64,000 nucleotides of DNA, taken from positions 137,706,361 to 137,770,360 of the forward strand of contig NC_079492.1 in the NCBI RefSeq assembly GCF_020520425.1. The letters are read 5' to 3'. Below are positions 11,955 through 24,117 of this stretch, in pieces (within the stretch, counting starts at the first letter, position 1; each line of letters starts with the position of its first letter). The notes below the pieces were generated by a model. The model was given only the letters and a program-made list of their open reading frames with translations. It ran no database searches and was not told where the DNA came from. A program made the position numbers and the translations under genes. The DNA comes from Spinacia oleracea. Lineage: Eukaryota > Streptophyta > Magnoliopsida > Caryophyllales > Amaranthaceae.

Positions 11955-13496
11955 TTAATCTTCTCTTCTAAGCTTGTTTAAAAGAGTAGTAATAAGAGCA
12001 TCCCTTTTCTCAGCCCTAGCTTCTTCCCTCATTTTCCTCTGCTCTTCTCTCTCTCTCCATCTCCTTTCCATTAACACTCTCTCATTCTCTAACGCCTCCA
12101 TTCTCTGTCTCCACTCCATCTCCGCCCTCATCCTCTCCTCCTCCCTCGCCTCGTACGCCTCCCTCCATTGCACCTCCATCTGCAACTGTTGTTTCATGAA
12201 ATCCTCCAACATTTCCTTCATTGCATTTATACTATTGTTACTGTTTGTTATTGTACCAACATTAGCAACACTAGTTGTCGTCGTCGTCTTTGCTTTCTTG
12301 GCTTTCTTCTTGACGTGACCGACTTTTTCTCCGTCTGTGTCTTCGTCTTCTTCCTCGTCAGAGGTTAACCCTTGCTTGTTCTTCTTTGATGATGTACCCG
12401 GCCCGCTTTCTTCCTCGGCCCACATCATCCTCTGCATCCTTGCTGAGAATATTGCTTGCATCTCGTTGTAGAATGGGAATTGTTGTCTCATCACTTCCGG
12501 TTCCATTGTCTCACACCCCTAAACTTCCCTCAACAAACAAACTTTAATCAATGTACACATTACATTAGTCTGAATAAGTATTATACTATGAATTTTCCAT
12601 GCCACATATAAATTAATACTAGCTTTTATATAAAAATTAATAAAAAGTATTACATCCGTTCCTAAATATTTGCATCGATTTGAATTGTGTACTATCCAGA
12701 CATTAATTAATTTTGACCAAATTTTCTTACTAATATATAAAATCAAATGTTATTGTTTACTACTCCTTATGTTGTTGATCATTCTTAATGTACATTTTTC
12801 AAATATCAATTTTTTAAAGCTTTAATAACATGTAATTGTGGTATAATTACGATCAAGCTAGTATATTGATAACTATGCCAGTCAAACTGTTACCCGTATT
12901 AAGGAAAAGAGGAGTATGTTCTATTTCCTAAATCGGTTAAAAAAAACGCGTTATTGTTATTTCTTGCAAGTAAAACAAATCTTTTCTGTAACACAAAGTT
13001 GGAAATAATGAAGAGACAAAAGAGATAACAGTAGCATAGAGCATGATTATGTACGTGATCGCGGTCGAAGAATAATAGGAATATCTATCGTGTATCCGGG
13101 AACACCTAATAATATGTAACGGGGCTAGTATTAGCTAACCTTGTAACGGGTGACGAGATTTTTCCACTTGCACTTGCACTGCTCAGCGCTACGATTGAAT
13201 CCTTTCTCTCTCATCTTAGTAGAGATAACTTCCCACAGAAGCTTGTTCCGTTTCGTCTCCATAAAATTCCGGTCTAAATCGGACCGGATAATTAAAAACT
13301 CTTTTGTCTCTTGAATACTCCACTGAGGGAATCTATCCCCTGTGTCTACCCCCACCGTAGCGCCGCCACTCATTTGATGCTGCTGCGGCGGCGCTTGATG
13401 TTGTTGTTGTTGTTGTTGTTGCTGCTGTTGTTGATGATGATACTGATGTTGTTGTTGATGATGCATATGTCCTTCCATTTTCAGACAAATATCCAA
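11955..13496 (-). CDS. GT-3: GT-3-type trihelix transcription factor (two exons)
   Basis: CDS is the complement of join(11955..12518, 13140..13496), 306 codons. The donor (AAG^GTTAGC at 13139) and acceptor (TTTAG^GGG at 12519) join in phase 0 to give RYK-GCETMEPEV, exactly as in the Arabidopsis GT-3a/GT-3b family. Exon 1 encodes a His/Gln-rich N-terminus with an 11-Gln run, then the trihelix DNA-binding domain (residues about 53-119: FPQWSIQETKEFL, NKLLWEVISTKM, CKCKWKNLVTRYK). Exon 2 carries the fourth amphipathic helix (QQFPFYNEMQAIF), an acidic stretch, a Lys-rich likely nuclear localisation signal (VKKKAKKAK) and a C-terminal Glu/Arg coiled coil (about 85 residues) used for dimerisation. 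Family members are nuclear proteins that bind GT elements and related sites. Length matches the family. GT-3a against GT-3b cannot be settled. Confidence 0.9.
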
Positions 13497-13725
13497 AACA
13501 TAAAAGGAAATTCTCCGTTTATATAAATTAAATCAAAAAATGAAAATTAGATTAAAATAAAAAGATGGATGATGATTGGGGAAAAGGATGGAAGTAAGAT
13601 AAGTTTGATCATTGTTTTGGGTTTATGGAAAATTCAGTCGCTAAACATCGAAACGAAAGGGATGGCAGAAAGAGGAGGGGGAAGATAGAGATTGAAGCTA
13701 GAAAAGTGAAGAGTAAAGAATAAGA

Positions 13726-13736
13726 AATATTTATAT
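13726..13736 (-). promoter_or_regulatory. Probable TATA box of the trihelix gene
   Basis: The minus strand reads ATATAAATATTTC about 235 bases upstream of the ATG. The intervening sequence is AG/CT-biased, like a plant 5' UTR. A position this far upstream implies a leader of about 200 bases. Confidence 0.4.
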
Positions 13737-14062
13737 GGAAAAAATATTGAAGTGTGAATGGAAAGAATTAAAATTAATTAAGAGAGGATTTGTATATATT
13801 TGGAGGGCGATGACATGTTCATAAGAGAAAGACAGAGAATCTAAGAAATGGGGGAGGGAGAGAGAGGCAATTGATTTAGTTTTGTTCATCTTTATATTAT
13901 ATTTTAATTTAAGGTTAAGAATTATATTTGTAGTTGTCTCAATCAAACAAGTCTAATTACCTCATCTTTCGACGCGGAATTCTTTCCATTCTCTTTTTTC
14001 TCTCTCCTAAGATATCGCCTGTGTACCTGTTTTATCAGAATATTCTTTCCCCTTTTCTTTTA

Positions 14063-14389
14063 CTCCCTCCGTCCCGGAATACTTGACTTGTTTTCCTTAT
14101 CGGGCCGTCCCTTAATACTTGACCTGTTTCTAAAAATGGAAATATTCTAACAATATTATATTATTTCTCACTCCACCCCTATTAACCCACCTACTCCCTA
14201 CTCCATACAAAAAATAATTAAAAATTCAACCCATACTCTCCCCAACCCCACCTCTTAACCCACCTCCCACTAACTATATTAAAATAATACCCCACTATCA
14301 ACTACTACCTATTAAAATAAATAAGTCAATTTAAGTCCCTTAAACTCTGTGCCGGTCAAACCGGGTCGAGTATTCCGGGACGGAGGGAG
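14063..14389 (+). mobile_element. Stowaway-like MITE (copy 1)
   Basis: Terminal inverted repeats CTCCCTCCGTCCCGGAATAC and its complement bound a 327 bp element flanked by TA/TA, the Tc1/mariner target site. It has no coding capacity. The same family recurs inverted at 16950-17277. It lies about 570 bp upstream of the trihelix start codon. Confidence 0.9.
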
Positions 14390-14454
14390 TACATTTTTAA
14401 TTGTACATATATCATATATGAGTTCAATTTTTTAATTCTTTTTCTTCTCAGGTG

Positions 14455-14745
14455 ATGTTTAGTTGCACTTGGGAAGTTATACTTCCCTTGTATTTGCAAT
14501 TCCCATATGTTTTAACTTCCTAGGAATTGAGTATTCTTGTTTGGTTGAGCATAGGAAGTTAGAATTCTCATGGGAAGTTCTATTTACCGAGGGAGGACTA
14601 GGTAAGCAACATCCTCCATTTTAGGGGAAGTAGAACTTCTTATGAAGTTTCACTTCCTATACACATGTTAACCAAACAACCTCAAAGCTCTTCACTTCTT
14701 AGGAAATAAAACTTCTCATGTATTAGAATGTCAACCAAACTAGCC
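14455..14745. mobile_element. MITE of the GTTTGGTTGA family (copy 1)
   Basis: The edges read GTTTAGTTGCAC and, inverted at the right, GTCAACCAAACTAG. Short CTTGGGAAGT / ACTTCCTA motifs recur internally in both orientations. A related sequence lies at 20514-20768. The target duplication is not certain (CTCAG appears on both sides), so the superfamily is not assigned. Confidence 0.55.
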
Positions 14746-16670
14746 CTCAGTAAGGTTATGGGATAACAAGTCTAAGAGGGGATTAGTATCCTCGCTATGA
14801 AGTTAATAGTTATCGTGCCTCGTATCCTAATAAGTCGTGCCTTAAATATATCAAGTGAAAGTCATGTCATGTCATGGCTCGTGTTTTTCTTTCGTAATTA
14901 AAGTCAATGCACGGTCTGTCCCACGTGTCGTGTCGTGTCGTGTCGCGTCGGATCATATTTTAAAAAACGGGATTCCTAACTAATTTTACGATCTTTTTAA
15001 TAATTGCTTAAAATGTAAGCAGAGTTGTCCGCCGGGCTCGTATCAGATTTCTAAATGATTTCCATGTACGACTTATAACCCATCATTTCAGTTCTCATTT
15101 TCATAAACATATTACAACAAGTTCTGAGTCAAATTCGATTTGTAGGATGAGTTTTGCAACATAATATTTGCATTAAAATAATTAAAGTACAAATGAATAA
15201 AATAAATAAATACGTACTCCGTAGTACGTAGTAAGTAAAAATGAGTAAAGAAAACACCTATTGGATAATATATCCAGAATAATATGACGATCGATTTGGT
15301 AATTAAGGAACACCAAAAATGAGGATTTGTAGAGTGATGTAGCACAATTGCACAAATGAGCAAAAAGATGGTCGATGGAAAAACAGCAGTGCAACAAAAA
15401 GGTTATAGTTTGTGAATCTTATCTGATATATGTTGAATTAATTAAATTAAGTGAGTACTATAATAATTAATGTGTGATTTCTTTGATATGTGGGTCCATG
15501 CTATTTACTTTCTAAAGATTTTCCCATTTGTTCCCATTGCGTTGAGGGAGCGTCATGCTTACGCATTAAAAATTGAATTGTATCGTTGGATTTTAAAAAT
15601 TATGGAGTACTCGTATGTCGCATGTTATTTTCAGATAAATACAAATTACGGACGTGAAAGGAGAGATTTGAATTTGTATCTATAGATTATGGAGTATGTA
15701 TCAGTTTTAGTCTATAACTAAAGATGGTCATGGCCTCATGGGCCGTGCTTCATACGGAGTAGTGTGCTATGTGCCTGAATGGCCCGGTCCACATCAACCG
15801 CACTTGTTCTTTATCGGGCTAGGTTGGACCAAAAATTCCAAAAGGATACTTAGCACGTGCCCTCGGGCCGTACCTTTAGTAATCTAACAACTTCATTCAA
15901 TTTAATGTGTTTTGTTGTGTTGTATATTATCATAAATTAAATAAATTTAAACAAAAAACGTATCTTGAGTCAATCCAGCAATTTTTGCTCGTGTCAGATT
16001 GTGCCGGGCCGTCTTTAACTACAGTCTACGCGACGTATATAGGTTGTAGGTACGTAAAAGGGGAAACTTGCAGCGTAAGGAAACACTAAGCTCCGTGTGT
16101 ATATAAAATCGTTAAGAAGTGTATACATCACAAAAGTCAATCTTTAGCCTTCCAGGGTGTTCATTTCAGGGTCTCACCCATGACGGCATGACCCATTCAT
16201 CATTCTTCCCTTCTTTATTTTTTGGAATTTTGTTTATTTATATTTTTACCTTTTCGGAATATTTTCTTTTGAAATCAAATGTAATTTGGTGGGTTAATGT
16301 TTATATTTTTACTATTTACTTTGTTTTTACTTTACCCCGAGCTCGATCGCTCGAGCTAGTTATTTGAATATTTCCCGATTCTTTTGTTTTACCATATTAA
16401 TTAGTTTTGAAATTTAGGTGGTGTTATTTTTCGCCCTTATTTACTATAATTGTCAACATTTTATTTTGAAAAGTTATAAAGTGCAATCCTCAAACTAAAT
16501 TAAAGTCCCCGACTTTCACCACTGCCTGACTACCTCTACCACCAGTCCACCCCCTCTACAACCACCACCATAAATGACAAGAGAAACTATCAAATTTAAA
16601 AAAAAAAAAAAAATTATGTATAAAAATCAAATACTACTACGTACAACTTAACGTACTAAATGGTTATATA
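14746..16670. other. Intergenic spacer with a short GTCGT microsatellite
   Basis: No gene is supported. A GTCGT/GTCGC pentamer run lies at about 14926-14950. Around 15740-15890 and 16000-16015 are short GC-richer pieces with GGGCC/GGCCC words that look like decayed repeats. Confidence 0.45.
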
Positions 16671-16928
16671 CTTCCTCCGTTCTTATTTACATGACACAAT
16701 TGGGTTTTAAAAACTATTCACACCAGCTCTTTTTACCTCATTTTGTGATTTATACTTAAGAAAAAATATAGTCATGTGGGGTCTTATTAGATTCCTCTCA
16801 ATAAATAATTTTTAAATATCAACTTTTTATAATATTTTCATCTTCATAATTGAAGATATTAATGTTTAAAATCGTGCGTTAGCAAACGTGCCTAAATAAT
16901 TGTGTCATTTAGAAAAGAACAGAGGAAG
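16671..16928. mobile_element. Stowaway-like MITE, older subfamily
   Basis: The termini are CTTCCTCCGTTCTTATTTAC and an inverted partner ending AGAACAGAGGAAG, flanked by TA on both sides. Internal ACACAATT / AATTGTGT continues the inverted repeat. The length is 258 bp with no coding capacity. Confidence 0.75.
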
Positions 16929-16949
16929 TACGTAGTACCGTAGTTGCTA

Positions 16950-17277
16950 CTCCCTCCGTCCCGGAATACTCGACCCGGTTTGACCGGCACAGAGTTTAAG
17001 AGACTTGAATTGACTTATTTAATTTAATAGGTAGTAGTTGATAGTGGGGCATTATTTTAATGTAGTTAGTGGGAGGTGGGTTAAGAGGTGGGGTTGGAGG
17101 AGAGTAGGAGTTGAATTTTTAATTATTTTCTATATGGAGTATGGGGTAGGTGGGTTAATAGGGGTGGAGTGAGAAATAATATAATATTGTTAGAATATTT
17201 CCATTTTTAGAAACAGGTCAAGTATTAAGGGACGACCCGATAAAGAAAACAGGTCAAGTATTCCGGGACGGAGGGAG
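16950..17277 (-). mobile_element. Stowaway-like MITE (copy 2, inverted)
   Basis: This is the same element as 14063-14389 in the opposite orientation, with the same CTCCCTCCGTCCCGGAATAC ends and a TA target duplication (16948-16949 and 17278-17279). The two copies look about 95% identical by eye, so both were active in the not-distant past. Confidence 0.9.
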
Positions 17278-17279
17278 TA

Positions 17280-18421
17280 GCTTGGTACTTAATTAAATTC
17301 ACGAGCATGCATTGTGCATGACTTGATGGAGGGAGTACATATATGATATATATATGAATTATGTGATTAATAACATCATAGTAAATGTAGATTATAAGTT
17401 TTTAGGAATAGCGATCATCTATCATGTGGTTGATACGTAAATCTCCTCAACATTATTTGCCATACGTTTTTATGTGTTATATACAGAAGAAACAAAAAAT
17501 GAAATCATTTGATTGATGTTACATGTAAATGATTAGTTACGTATTTAGAAGCACAAATGGACGAAGGAAACCCTAAAGTATACGTCTTAACATGCATATA
17601 AAACTTGCGTACTTGGTACGTGGCAGCTATATATTGGTCGACATGGTTCAAGTAGATGTAAACGTGTAATCCAAATGCTGCCAACTCATTATCGACTCAG
17701 AAAGTGAATGAATACACTCTATAATAGCGAGTGTACTTGAATTCGTATAATTTGTTTGTTTTCATATAATTTTTGTTTATTTATGGTTTTGAGGGGTCTA
17801 TTTCTTTGTTGTTCTTTGTGGAAATGCTAAAACAGATCGATGTTTCTTTGAATCTTTAGGGATTATGTCGATCTTATGTGGTATACCTTATACGTACCTA
17901 AACGTCGGTACACACAACAAAATTTAATTTTGTAGAATTGTAGGATATAAATAATTAAATAAATTATATGATCCTCAGTTGTTTGTAATTAATAGCTAGC
18001 TAGCACCTGATCCTCAATAGTGATTCTGCATGTGATCTATACATTAAGTTTACTCCTTGCTCCATACAAGTCCTTATGTAATTATTTTTTATGATCACAG
18101 TGACAGGGCCTTGTTACTGTCACATTGACTCACATAGTTTTAGAAGCTAGATGTTTTTTTTCACGGATAAAATGTAGAGTGAGACAACTAGGACGTATAA
18201 AATTAATCTTATTGCGAACATAATTTAAAACTGTATTTTCAAATGAATTTGACTTAAATTGAAAAGAACTTATTTGTGTATTAAAAGTGTCTAAATAAAA
18301 AACTTATTTGCTTAAACACACTTATTTGTGTGTGTAAATTGTTTGAGAAAAAAAATATTTTCCCTGAATTGAACTTATAAGAACTTATCATGACTTATTT
18401 AAACTAAGTTGAGCAAAACAT
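17280..18421. other. Intergenic spacer, nothing recognised
   Basis: AT-rich sequence without a coding pattern, inverted-repeat boundaries or tandem structure that I can support. Confidence 0.5.
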
Positions 18422-18806
18422 TAGGGGTGAAGGTTCGGTTTTCGGTTTGGATTAAGGCCCAAACCGAATCCAAACTAAATAACCTTTAAATCCAAACCAA
18501 ACCAAACCAGATTTTTAATTTTCAATCCAATCCAAACCACAAAACTGAATTTTCATGGGCATTTCATTTGCGCCTGTTTTTGGGCCTATATTATACATGT
18601 TTTAACTAATTTTCGGGAACTTGTTATACTTTTTAGCCAAGTTCGATTTGTTCGGTTTCAGACTTTTCAGTCCAATCCAAACCATAAAACCAATTTTTTT
18701 AAAAAAAATCTCAGTCCAAACCCAACCGAATAGGGAAAAAAATCGAACCGAATTTCTTATTCGGTTCGGTTCGGTTCGATTTTTGGTTTTTTTCTACTCA
18801 CCCCTA
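18422..18806. mobile_element. hAT-type MITE with CCAAACC-rich interior
   Basis: The ends TAGGGGTGA and TCACCCCTA are inverted. A perfect 8-bp duplication CAAAACAT (18414-18421 and 18807-18814) is the hAT signature. The 385 bp interior is a low-complexity alternation of AAACCGAA/CAAACC and its complement. Confidence 0.85.
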
Positions 18807-20513
18807 CAAAACATAGCCTAATTCTAGGTATATGACTCCATGAGAAACCATGATGTGATTTTTTTTTTTTTTTTTTTTTTTTGCGAAGAGGCACAGAGAT
18901 TAAACGGACAATTAAACGATATTGACAAGATTCAATCTCATGTATTGGGTACCACTTTTAATTACCAATTAATTAAGCCAATTGATATCCAACAATTAAT
19001 AACAACCCAATGAACTCTCAAAAGGAAAACTTTTGCAATGGTTATTCATGGATCAGATAAATTATTGAGTTGTATTAGAATAAAAATCCAAAAAGCAAAG
19101 GAGGGGGCTGGTCCAAGTTCAACAATACAAACTTTTATTATGACCGTATATTTTTTAAGACTCGAACTTAGAGTACAAATGTATGGTAAAATAAGTTAAG
19201 TGAGGAAAAGTAAAGAATAGATTAAGGATCGACGCGGTATTTCGTTAAGTGTGATATGTGAATATGATGTCCCACCTCACGTGTGAGCGCCTACCTCGTC
19301 CATCCACGTGGTCATCATGCAGGCCTCAAAGCTAGATTGCCTGCTATACAAGAATATGGGTCCCATCTAGAGCTGCCTCACACTTCACACCTCGCATCTC
19401 ATACGATCCACCACTACTTTCTTAGTACCAAGTACTCCGTATAATCGTACTTCAACGCGTCTCTTCTGTGATGAGACGCACCATCAACTTGACGGAGTAA
19501 CGTGTATGCACAACTCTTTTATGTGTATCTACTTTGAAGAACGTTATTAACTGGTGTTATTTGACTTTCTATTCTGATGTTAATTATATATGTTTAATAG
19601 CAGTTCATTCAATTTCATGTTAGATGTTCCTTGTATAGATTGGTGTTGCTTTATTTTCTATGTTAATGTTACATTTACGTTCCGTTAACCAACGCGTTGA
19701 ACTTATTTTTAAGTGTGAACACGCCACACCATCAAGTTGATGGTGTGACTAATCCCATATAAAACATGAGGATCGTACTTGTGGGGTTGGCTAAAAACAC
19801 ATCTGGTTTGTCACTAACATTTTTTTTTGTCACTAACATGATTTATTGGCATAAGTTAATTTGTTATTAGGAGTGATGTCGTGACTATCAATAAAGATTT
19901 TATTAGTACCAATAAAGTAAAATGTTGCCTTACTGGTAGCAACAAATTGTGTATTTGATAATACCAATAACATACCAATGTATAACTTTGTAACAATTGT
20001 TAGCGTCATAAATGGCCAGTTTTGTTATGCTCAAGACTTTTTCCATAAATAACTAGTCTTATATGCACGTATTTCGTGCGAATGTAAGAAATAGATTTTT
20101 GTTATTATATTTAAACCTGAAATAACATGTAAAAAAATATAAATGCGATGCGTGTGAATATAAGAAACATATAAGTTAGATAGAACCGAACGCATATAAA
20201 CAGATTGATTGAAATGGGAAGAATTTATTTAAAGGGATACATTGATTAAAATGTTTCTTTGGGCTTTTTCTATTGGAGGTTGTCATTATATTCTCTATTC
20301 TATAAGTGTGGATGGTATTTTAGTAATTCAAAGGAGACACCAAAAATGAATTTACTAAAATAACTTCACCTCTTTACTTATACTTCCATATATAATACAG
20401 ACCTGACAATTTGTAGTTCGATTTCGGTCAACTCGATTCAGGTGAATTTGCGTCAATTATATTTTTAGTTCGGTTTAAGTTACTTTGGATTTAATTTGAT
20501 TTGATTTGAGTGT
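18807..20513. other. Intergenic spacer with poly(T) tract
   Basis: A run of 24 T occupies 18859-18882, possibly the tail of a retroposed minus-strand sequence. Near 19725-19747 is a 23-base near-perfect palindrome (CACACCATCAA / TTGATGGTGTG around one central base), with a related CACCATCAACTTGA near 19481-19494. No gene is supported. Confidence 0.45.
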
Positions 20514-20768
20514 TTGGTTGACTTGGGTAGTAACTTCCCTTGGGAAGTTTCATTTTATGGAAAGTTAATTCCTTAGTTAATTTCCTAGGAAGTAGGTTGA
20601 TGATGTTTGGTTGAACTTGGGCATTTGTAATTTATGGGAAATGGCATGGAAAATGTGACTTACCAAGGGGAGGGTAGGTAAGTCACTTCCCGTGTTTCAT
20701 TGGAATTACAACTTCCCAAGGAAGTTCCAATTCCTCCATTATACTCATTTCATGCCAACTAAACAACT
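20514..20768. mobile_element. MITE of the GTTTGGTTGA family (copy 2)
   Basis: It is related to 14455-14745 by GTTTGGTTGA-type edges, internal ACTTGGG / CCCAAGGAAGT motifs and a central GGGAGGGTAGGTAAG block seen in both. Boundaries are approximate. Confidence 0.5.
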
Positions 20769-20908
20769 TGATATATATGCAATTCCAAGGAACTCAATTG
20801 GACATCTCGAGTTAGATCAAATATTATTTCACTGCATATAGTTTATCTGCCAAATAGGAATTTAACACCCAATGGAATACTCCTACAAACTCTAGATTCT
20901 AGCTAGTA

Positions 20909-21243
20909 AGAACAAAAGGTCTTGCTCATACAAAGTGTATAATAAATTTATTTTACACCAAGATAACTTTTACTTAATTTTTTGTACTTTTTACCTAGTT
21001 TTTCGTAATATTTATATTATTAAAAGAAAAGTTGATAGATAAACCTATTAAAGAGTTAAATAATTCATTTTATGGAGTATATATTATTAGTGATTTTGAA
21101 GAAATAATAATGATTAAAATGGATAATTTTATTACTAAAAATTCGAAAATTTTCACATATATAGGGGTAATTTTTTAACATTTTGAGTTGGCTTTTACTC
21201 AAATGTACAATATTTATTGTACACCACTTGTAACTAAGAACTA
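20909..21243. mobile_element. AT-rich MITE with TACAATATTTATTGTAC end (copy 1)
   Basis: The left edge reads CAAAAGGTCTTGC...GTGTATAATAAATTTATTTTACAC and the right edge TGTACAATATTTATTGTACACC, partial inverted repeats. A second copy lies at 57627-57950 with the same interior order, so this is a defined repeat family. Exact ends and superfamily are not resolved. Confidence 0.6.
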
Positions 21244-22355
21244 GATGGTGTCAAGGTCTTCTAGACAACCTTGCTTAGGTATTAAATTATTTTATCAATT
21301 GTCAACCAATGACAACGAATTGTGTACTATTATGAAGAATTCCACATTGTAATGTGTTTGCTAATTGGGAACAAAAGTCACTCTCTTTTTGTCTCAAATT
21401 TGGTTTCGTATACCGTAAATAATATTTAACCATGCTTTCAACTAAACGGCCTGAAATTTGACCACCTTTAAATAAGAATTTACATGTTCTCGATCTCAAA
21501 CTTCATGTTTACTACCTCGTTCAATACTAGTTGTTCATATTGGTATGTAAAAATTGATCCGGACCAAAAAAAAAAGGACCGGACCGGATTGGACCGATCC
21601 AAATCGGACCGGACCTGACCTGACCGAAGGCAATCGGTCCGATTTTCGAGTCGAGAAATTTCAATTTCCAGTCTTCAGTCCGGTCCAAAATTCGATTTTT
21701 GCTTAACAAAATATAATAAAACCTATTTAAAAGTTTTATTCTCTCTTTTATTATGTTGTAAACATTACTCCCTCCGTTTCTTTTTGTTGTATCCGTTTCC
21801 TTTTTAGTCGTTTCATAATGTTGTATCCACTTAGAATCTTTCCATTTTTGGACATACTTTTTTTCCTAAAATACCCTTATATTTCAATCTAATAACCAAA
21901 AAACCTAAAGAATCTACCCATATTCCCACCTAATTTTCCCCACCCATAATATTTTATTCATTTAACCCACCCACCTCCCTTATTAAATTAATAAAACCCT
22001 AACGTCACTCTCACCTCTCTCTCCTTATAACCCGTCCCTCTCACCCTCTCTCTCCTCATTCTCTTCGGATCCCTCTCTCCTCCTGTCTCCCTCTCTCTCC
22101 TCAAGAAATCTCTCTGTTTCTCTAAAAATCCTAACCTTCTCCGCCCCTGTTCTTCGTTTTTTTTGGTGAGATCTCTCAGATCTTTGGGGTTTTCGCTCAA
22201 AATTGTTCTCAAACTTTAACCGGAACGACATTCCGGTGAGATCCCCTCTAGTTTTGTCCCCTTTGTCGTCCCAAATCCCGGTTGGTAATCGATTCTCTGG
22301 TGAAATTTTTTTGGGGATAAAATCGGAGTTTTATTAGGGTTTTATTAATTTCTTA

Positions 22356-23481
22356 ATGGGATCCTCTTCCTCCAAATATCTTCCGACTTATTCGGTTGGT
22401 ACTTCTGGGCAACGAATTCCTGACTCAAACTGTGATTGGGGCTCGAAATGCATTTGTCCCAACAACGAGCACTCGTATTCTGGCGAGTATCTGAATAATT
22501 TGAGGTTGGCCCAGAAGGAGAACACGAGTACCCGAAATTATCTCAAAGCTTGGTTTGAGAAAATGGAAGTGGAGCCTGGTGAAGAGGTGGAGTCCAAATA
22601 CGACGATCGAGTCCCCACACCAGCAGATCTGAGATTCTTTGGAGGAGACGAATCTGATGAGGTATATTTCCTTATTTTTGGGTTTTTTTTCCTGATTTTT
22701 CGAGTTAATTAGGGTTTACTCTGTTTTTGGGATTTTTTGTGTTTCTTGGAGAAAATCTGTGATTTTTGGTTGAAACGTAGGTTTTCTAATAAAATTAGGG
22801 TTACTCTGCATGTTCTGATTTTTTGAGATTTTTTGTGAATTTTAATGATTTTTTTTCATTTGTTGATGATTTTTGTGAATTGTTTTAGATTTAACATTGG
22901 TTCATTTTTGTGATCATGCATGTCCCATAAATGTTTGATTTTTGTGTTAAATGATGAAGTTTTCGAATTGCATGTCAGAGATTCGTTGATAATTTTTGTT
23001 AAATGATGAAGTTTTCTAATTGCATGTAAGAGATCCCTTGATTTATTTTGTTAAATGATAAATTTTCGAATTGCATGTCAGAGATCCCTTGATTTTTTTG
23101 TTAAATGATGAAGTTCATGAATTGCATGTTAGAGATCCCTTGATTTTTCTCGATTTTTATGAGTTTATTTAAATTGCATGTTGAATACCATGAATGTTGG
23201 TCTGTTTTGGTTGATTTGGATGTTCAATTCCATGATTACTTTGATGATGTTGTTCTTTGATCTTGTTAAGTTGATGTGAAATATATTAAACATATTTTAT
23301 GTCCCCTCTTGATTGCAAGGAACCCAATCACTCTGATTCATTCGACCTATACTATGTGGGTGAGTGTGAGAACACAACTGCTGGTCCAGAGGTTTCTGAT
23401 GGGCAATGTTCGGTTTCGTCCCCAAACGTGAAGGAAGATGAAATAAAAAAAAAGCCACCTAAGGGTGTTGATGATGCTTAG
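22356..23481 (+). CDS. Unrecognised 155-aa protein gene inside the mariner-like element (two exons)
   Basis: Predicted CDS is join(22356..22661, 23320..23481). The donor GAG^GTATAT and acceptor TGCAAG^GAA are both canonical and the join keeps phase 0, giving DESDE-EPNHSD. About 330 bases of CT-rich sequence ahead of the ATG looks like a plant 5' UTR. The protein is hydrophilic. It starts MGSSSSKYLP, which is compatible with N-myristoylation. A Cys cluster follows at residues about 27-40 (C-x5-C-x-C-x4-H), then an Asn/Lys-rich middle, an acidic segment and a Lys-rich tail ending KKPPKGVDDA. I do not recognise a family. It runs convergently to the transposase gene and upstream of the foldback array. 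It could be an accessory transposon protein or captured host sequence. Expression and splicing are not proven. Confidence 0.5.
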
Positions 23482-23639
23482 AGATAAGTGTGTCTTCTAT
23501 AAACCCTCTTTTAATTATATTTGGATTGCTGGTTAGCTGTGGAGACATAAGGTGGAGTAGCCAACAACTGTGATCTGTTGTTGGCAAGGGGTGTTGTTGT
23601 TTTGTTGATGATGTGATAGGGTTTGGAGTGTATTCATGT

Positions 23640-23830
23640 CCTCTATTATTGCCTTGTTGCTTGAAACATGTTGCCTTGTTGATTGATGAATGTTGCCTTG
23701 TTGATTGATGAATGTTGCCTTGTTGATTGATGAATGTTGCCTTGTGTGCTTGCTGATTTAATAATGTTGCCTGTTGAAACTGTCATATGTTTGCTGGTTG
23801 ATTAGTGTTGCCTTGAGAGGGGTGAAAGCA
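23640..23830 (+). repeat. Interspersed and tandem TTGCCTTG repeats
   Basis: The word TTGCCTTG or TGCCTTG appears about eight times. It includes a three-fold tandem of a 22-base unit (GTTGCCTTG then TTGATTGATGA) around 23670-23740. The same word returns at 24780-24800, 25190-25220 and 25720-25830. Clustering inside a DNA transposon suggests transposase-binding subterminal repeats, or simply slippage. Confidence 0.6.
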
Positions 23831-23951
23831 TATGGGATGGGTTTATGAATAAAATTTTAACATGTGATTGGAAAAAAACAGTTTCATTAAAGTCCCCTCT
23901 TATTGTTTGTCTTTCCTGAATGCTTGGTCTGTGATGTTAGGGTTTGAATGA

Positions 23952-24105
23952 GGTCTATGATGAGTCTTTCAGTGCTGAGAAACTATCCATGTTTCATAAA
24001 CCACAGTGCGCCATTAGCATCCAGCCGTAGGCTGTATGAGGCTTTTGTGTGCTAATGGTTTGTGAACATGGTGTGGTTCAATGAAGCTTGGGGACATCTG
24101 AGACC
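23952..24105 (+). ncRNA. Foldback unit A (C/D-box-like architecture)
   Basis: Closing stem GGTC (23952-23955) pairs with GACC (24102-24105). Inside it come ATGATGA (957-963 past 23000), an 11-base spacer, CTGA (23975-23978), an imperfect stem-loop of about 95 bases (arms sharing CCATGTTTC / GAACATGG and ACCA...CCATTAGCA / TGCTAATGGT), a degenerate AATGAAG, the spacer CTTGGGGACAT and CTGA (24098-24101). I infer a structured RNA; transcription is unproven. Confidence 0.45.
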
Positions 24106-24117
24106 AAATTTAACATG

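Noticed and set aside
11974-12368. Plus-strand frames of 114 and 66 aa
   Set aside because: Antisense shadows of trihelix exon 2, whose coiled-coil codons read as Leu/Ser-rich sequence on the other strand.
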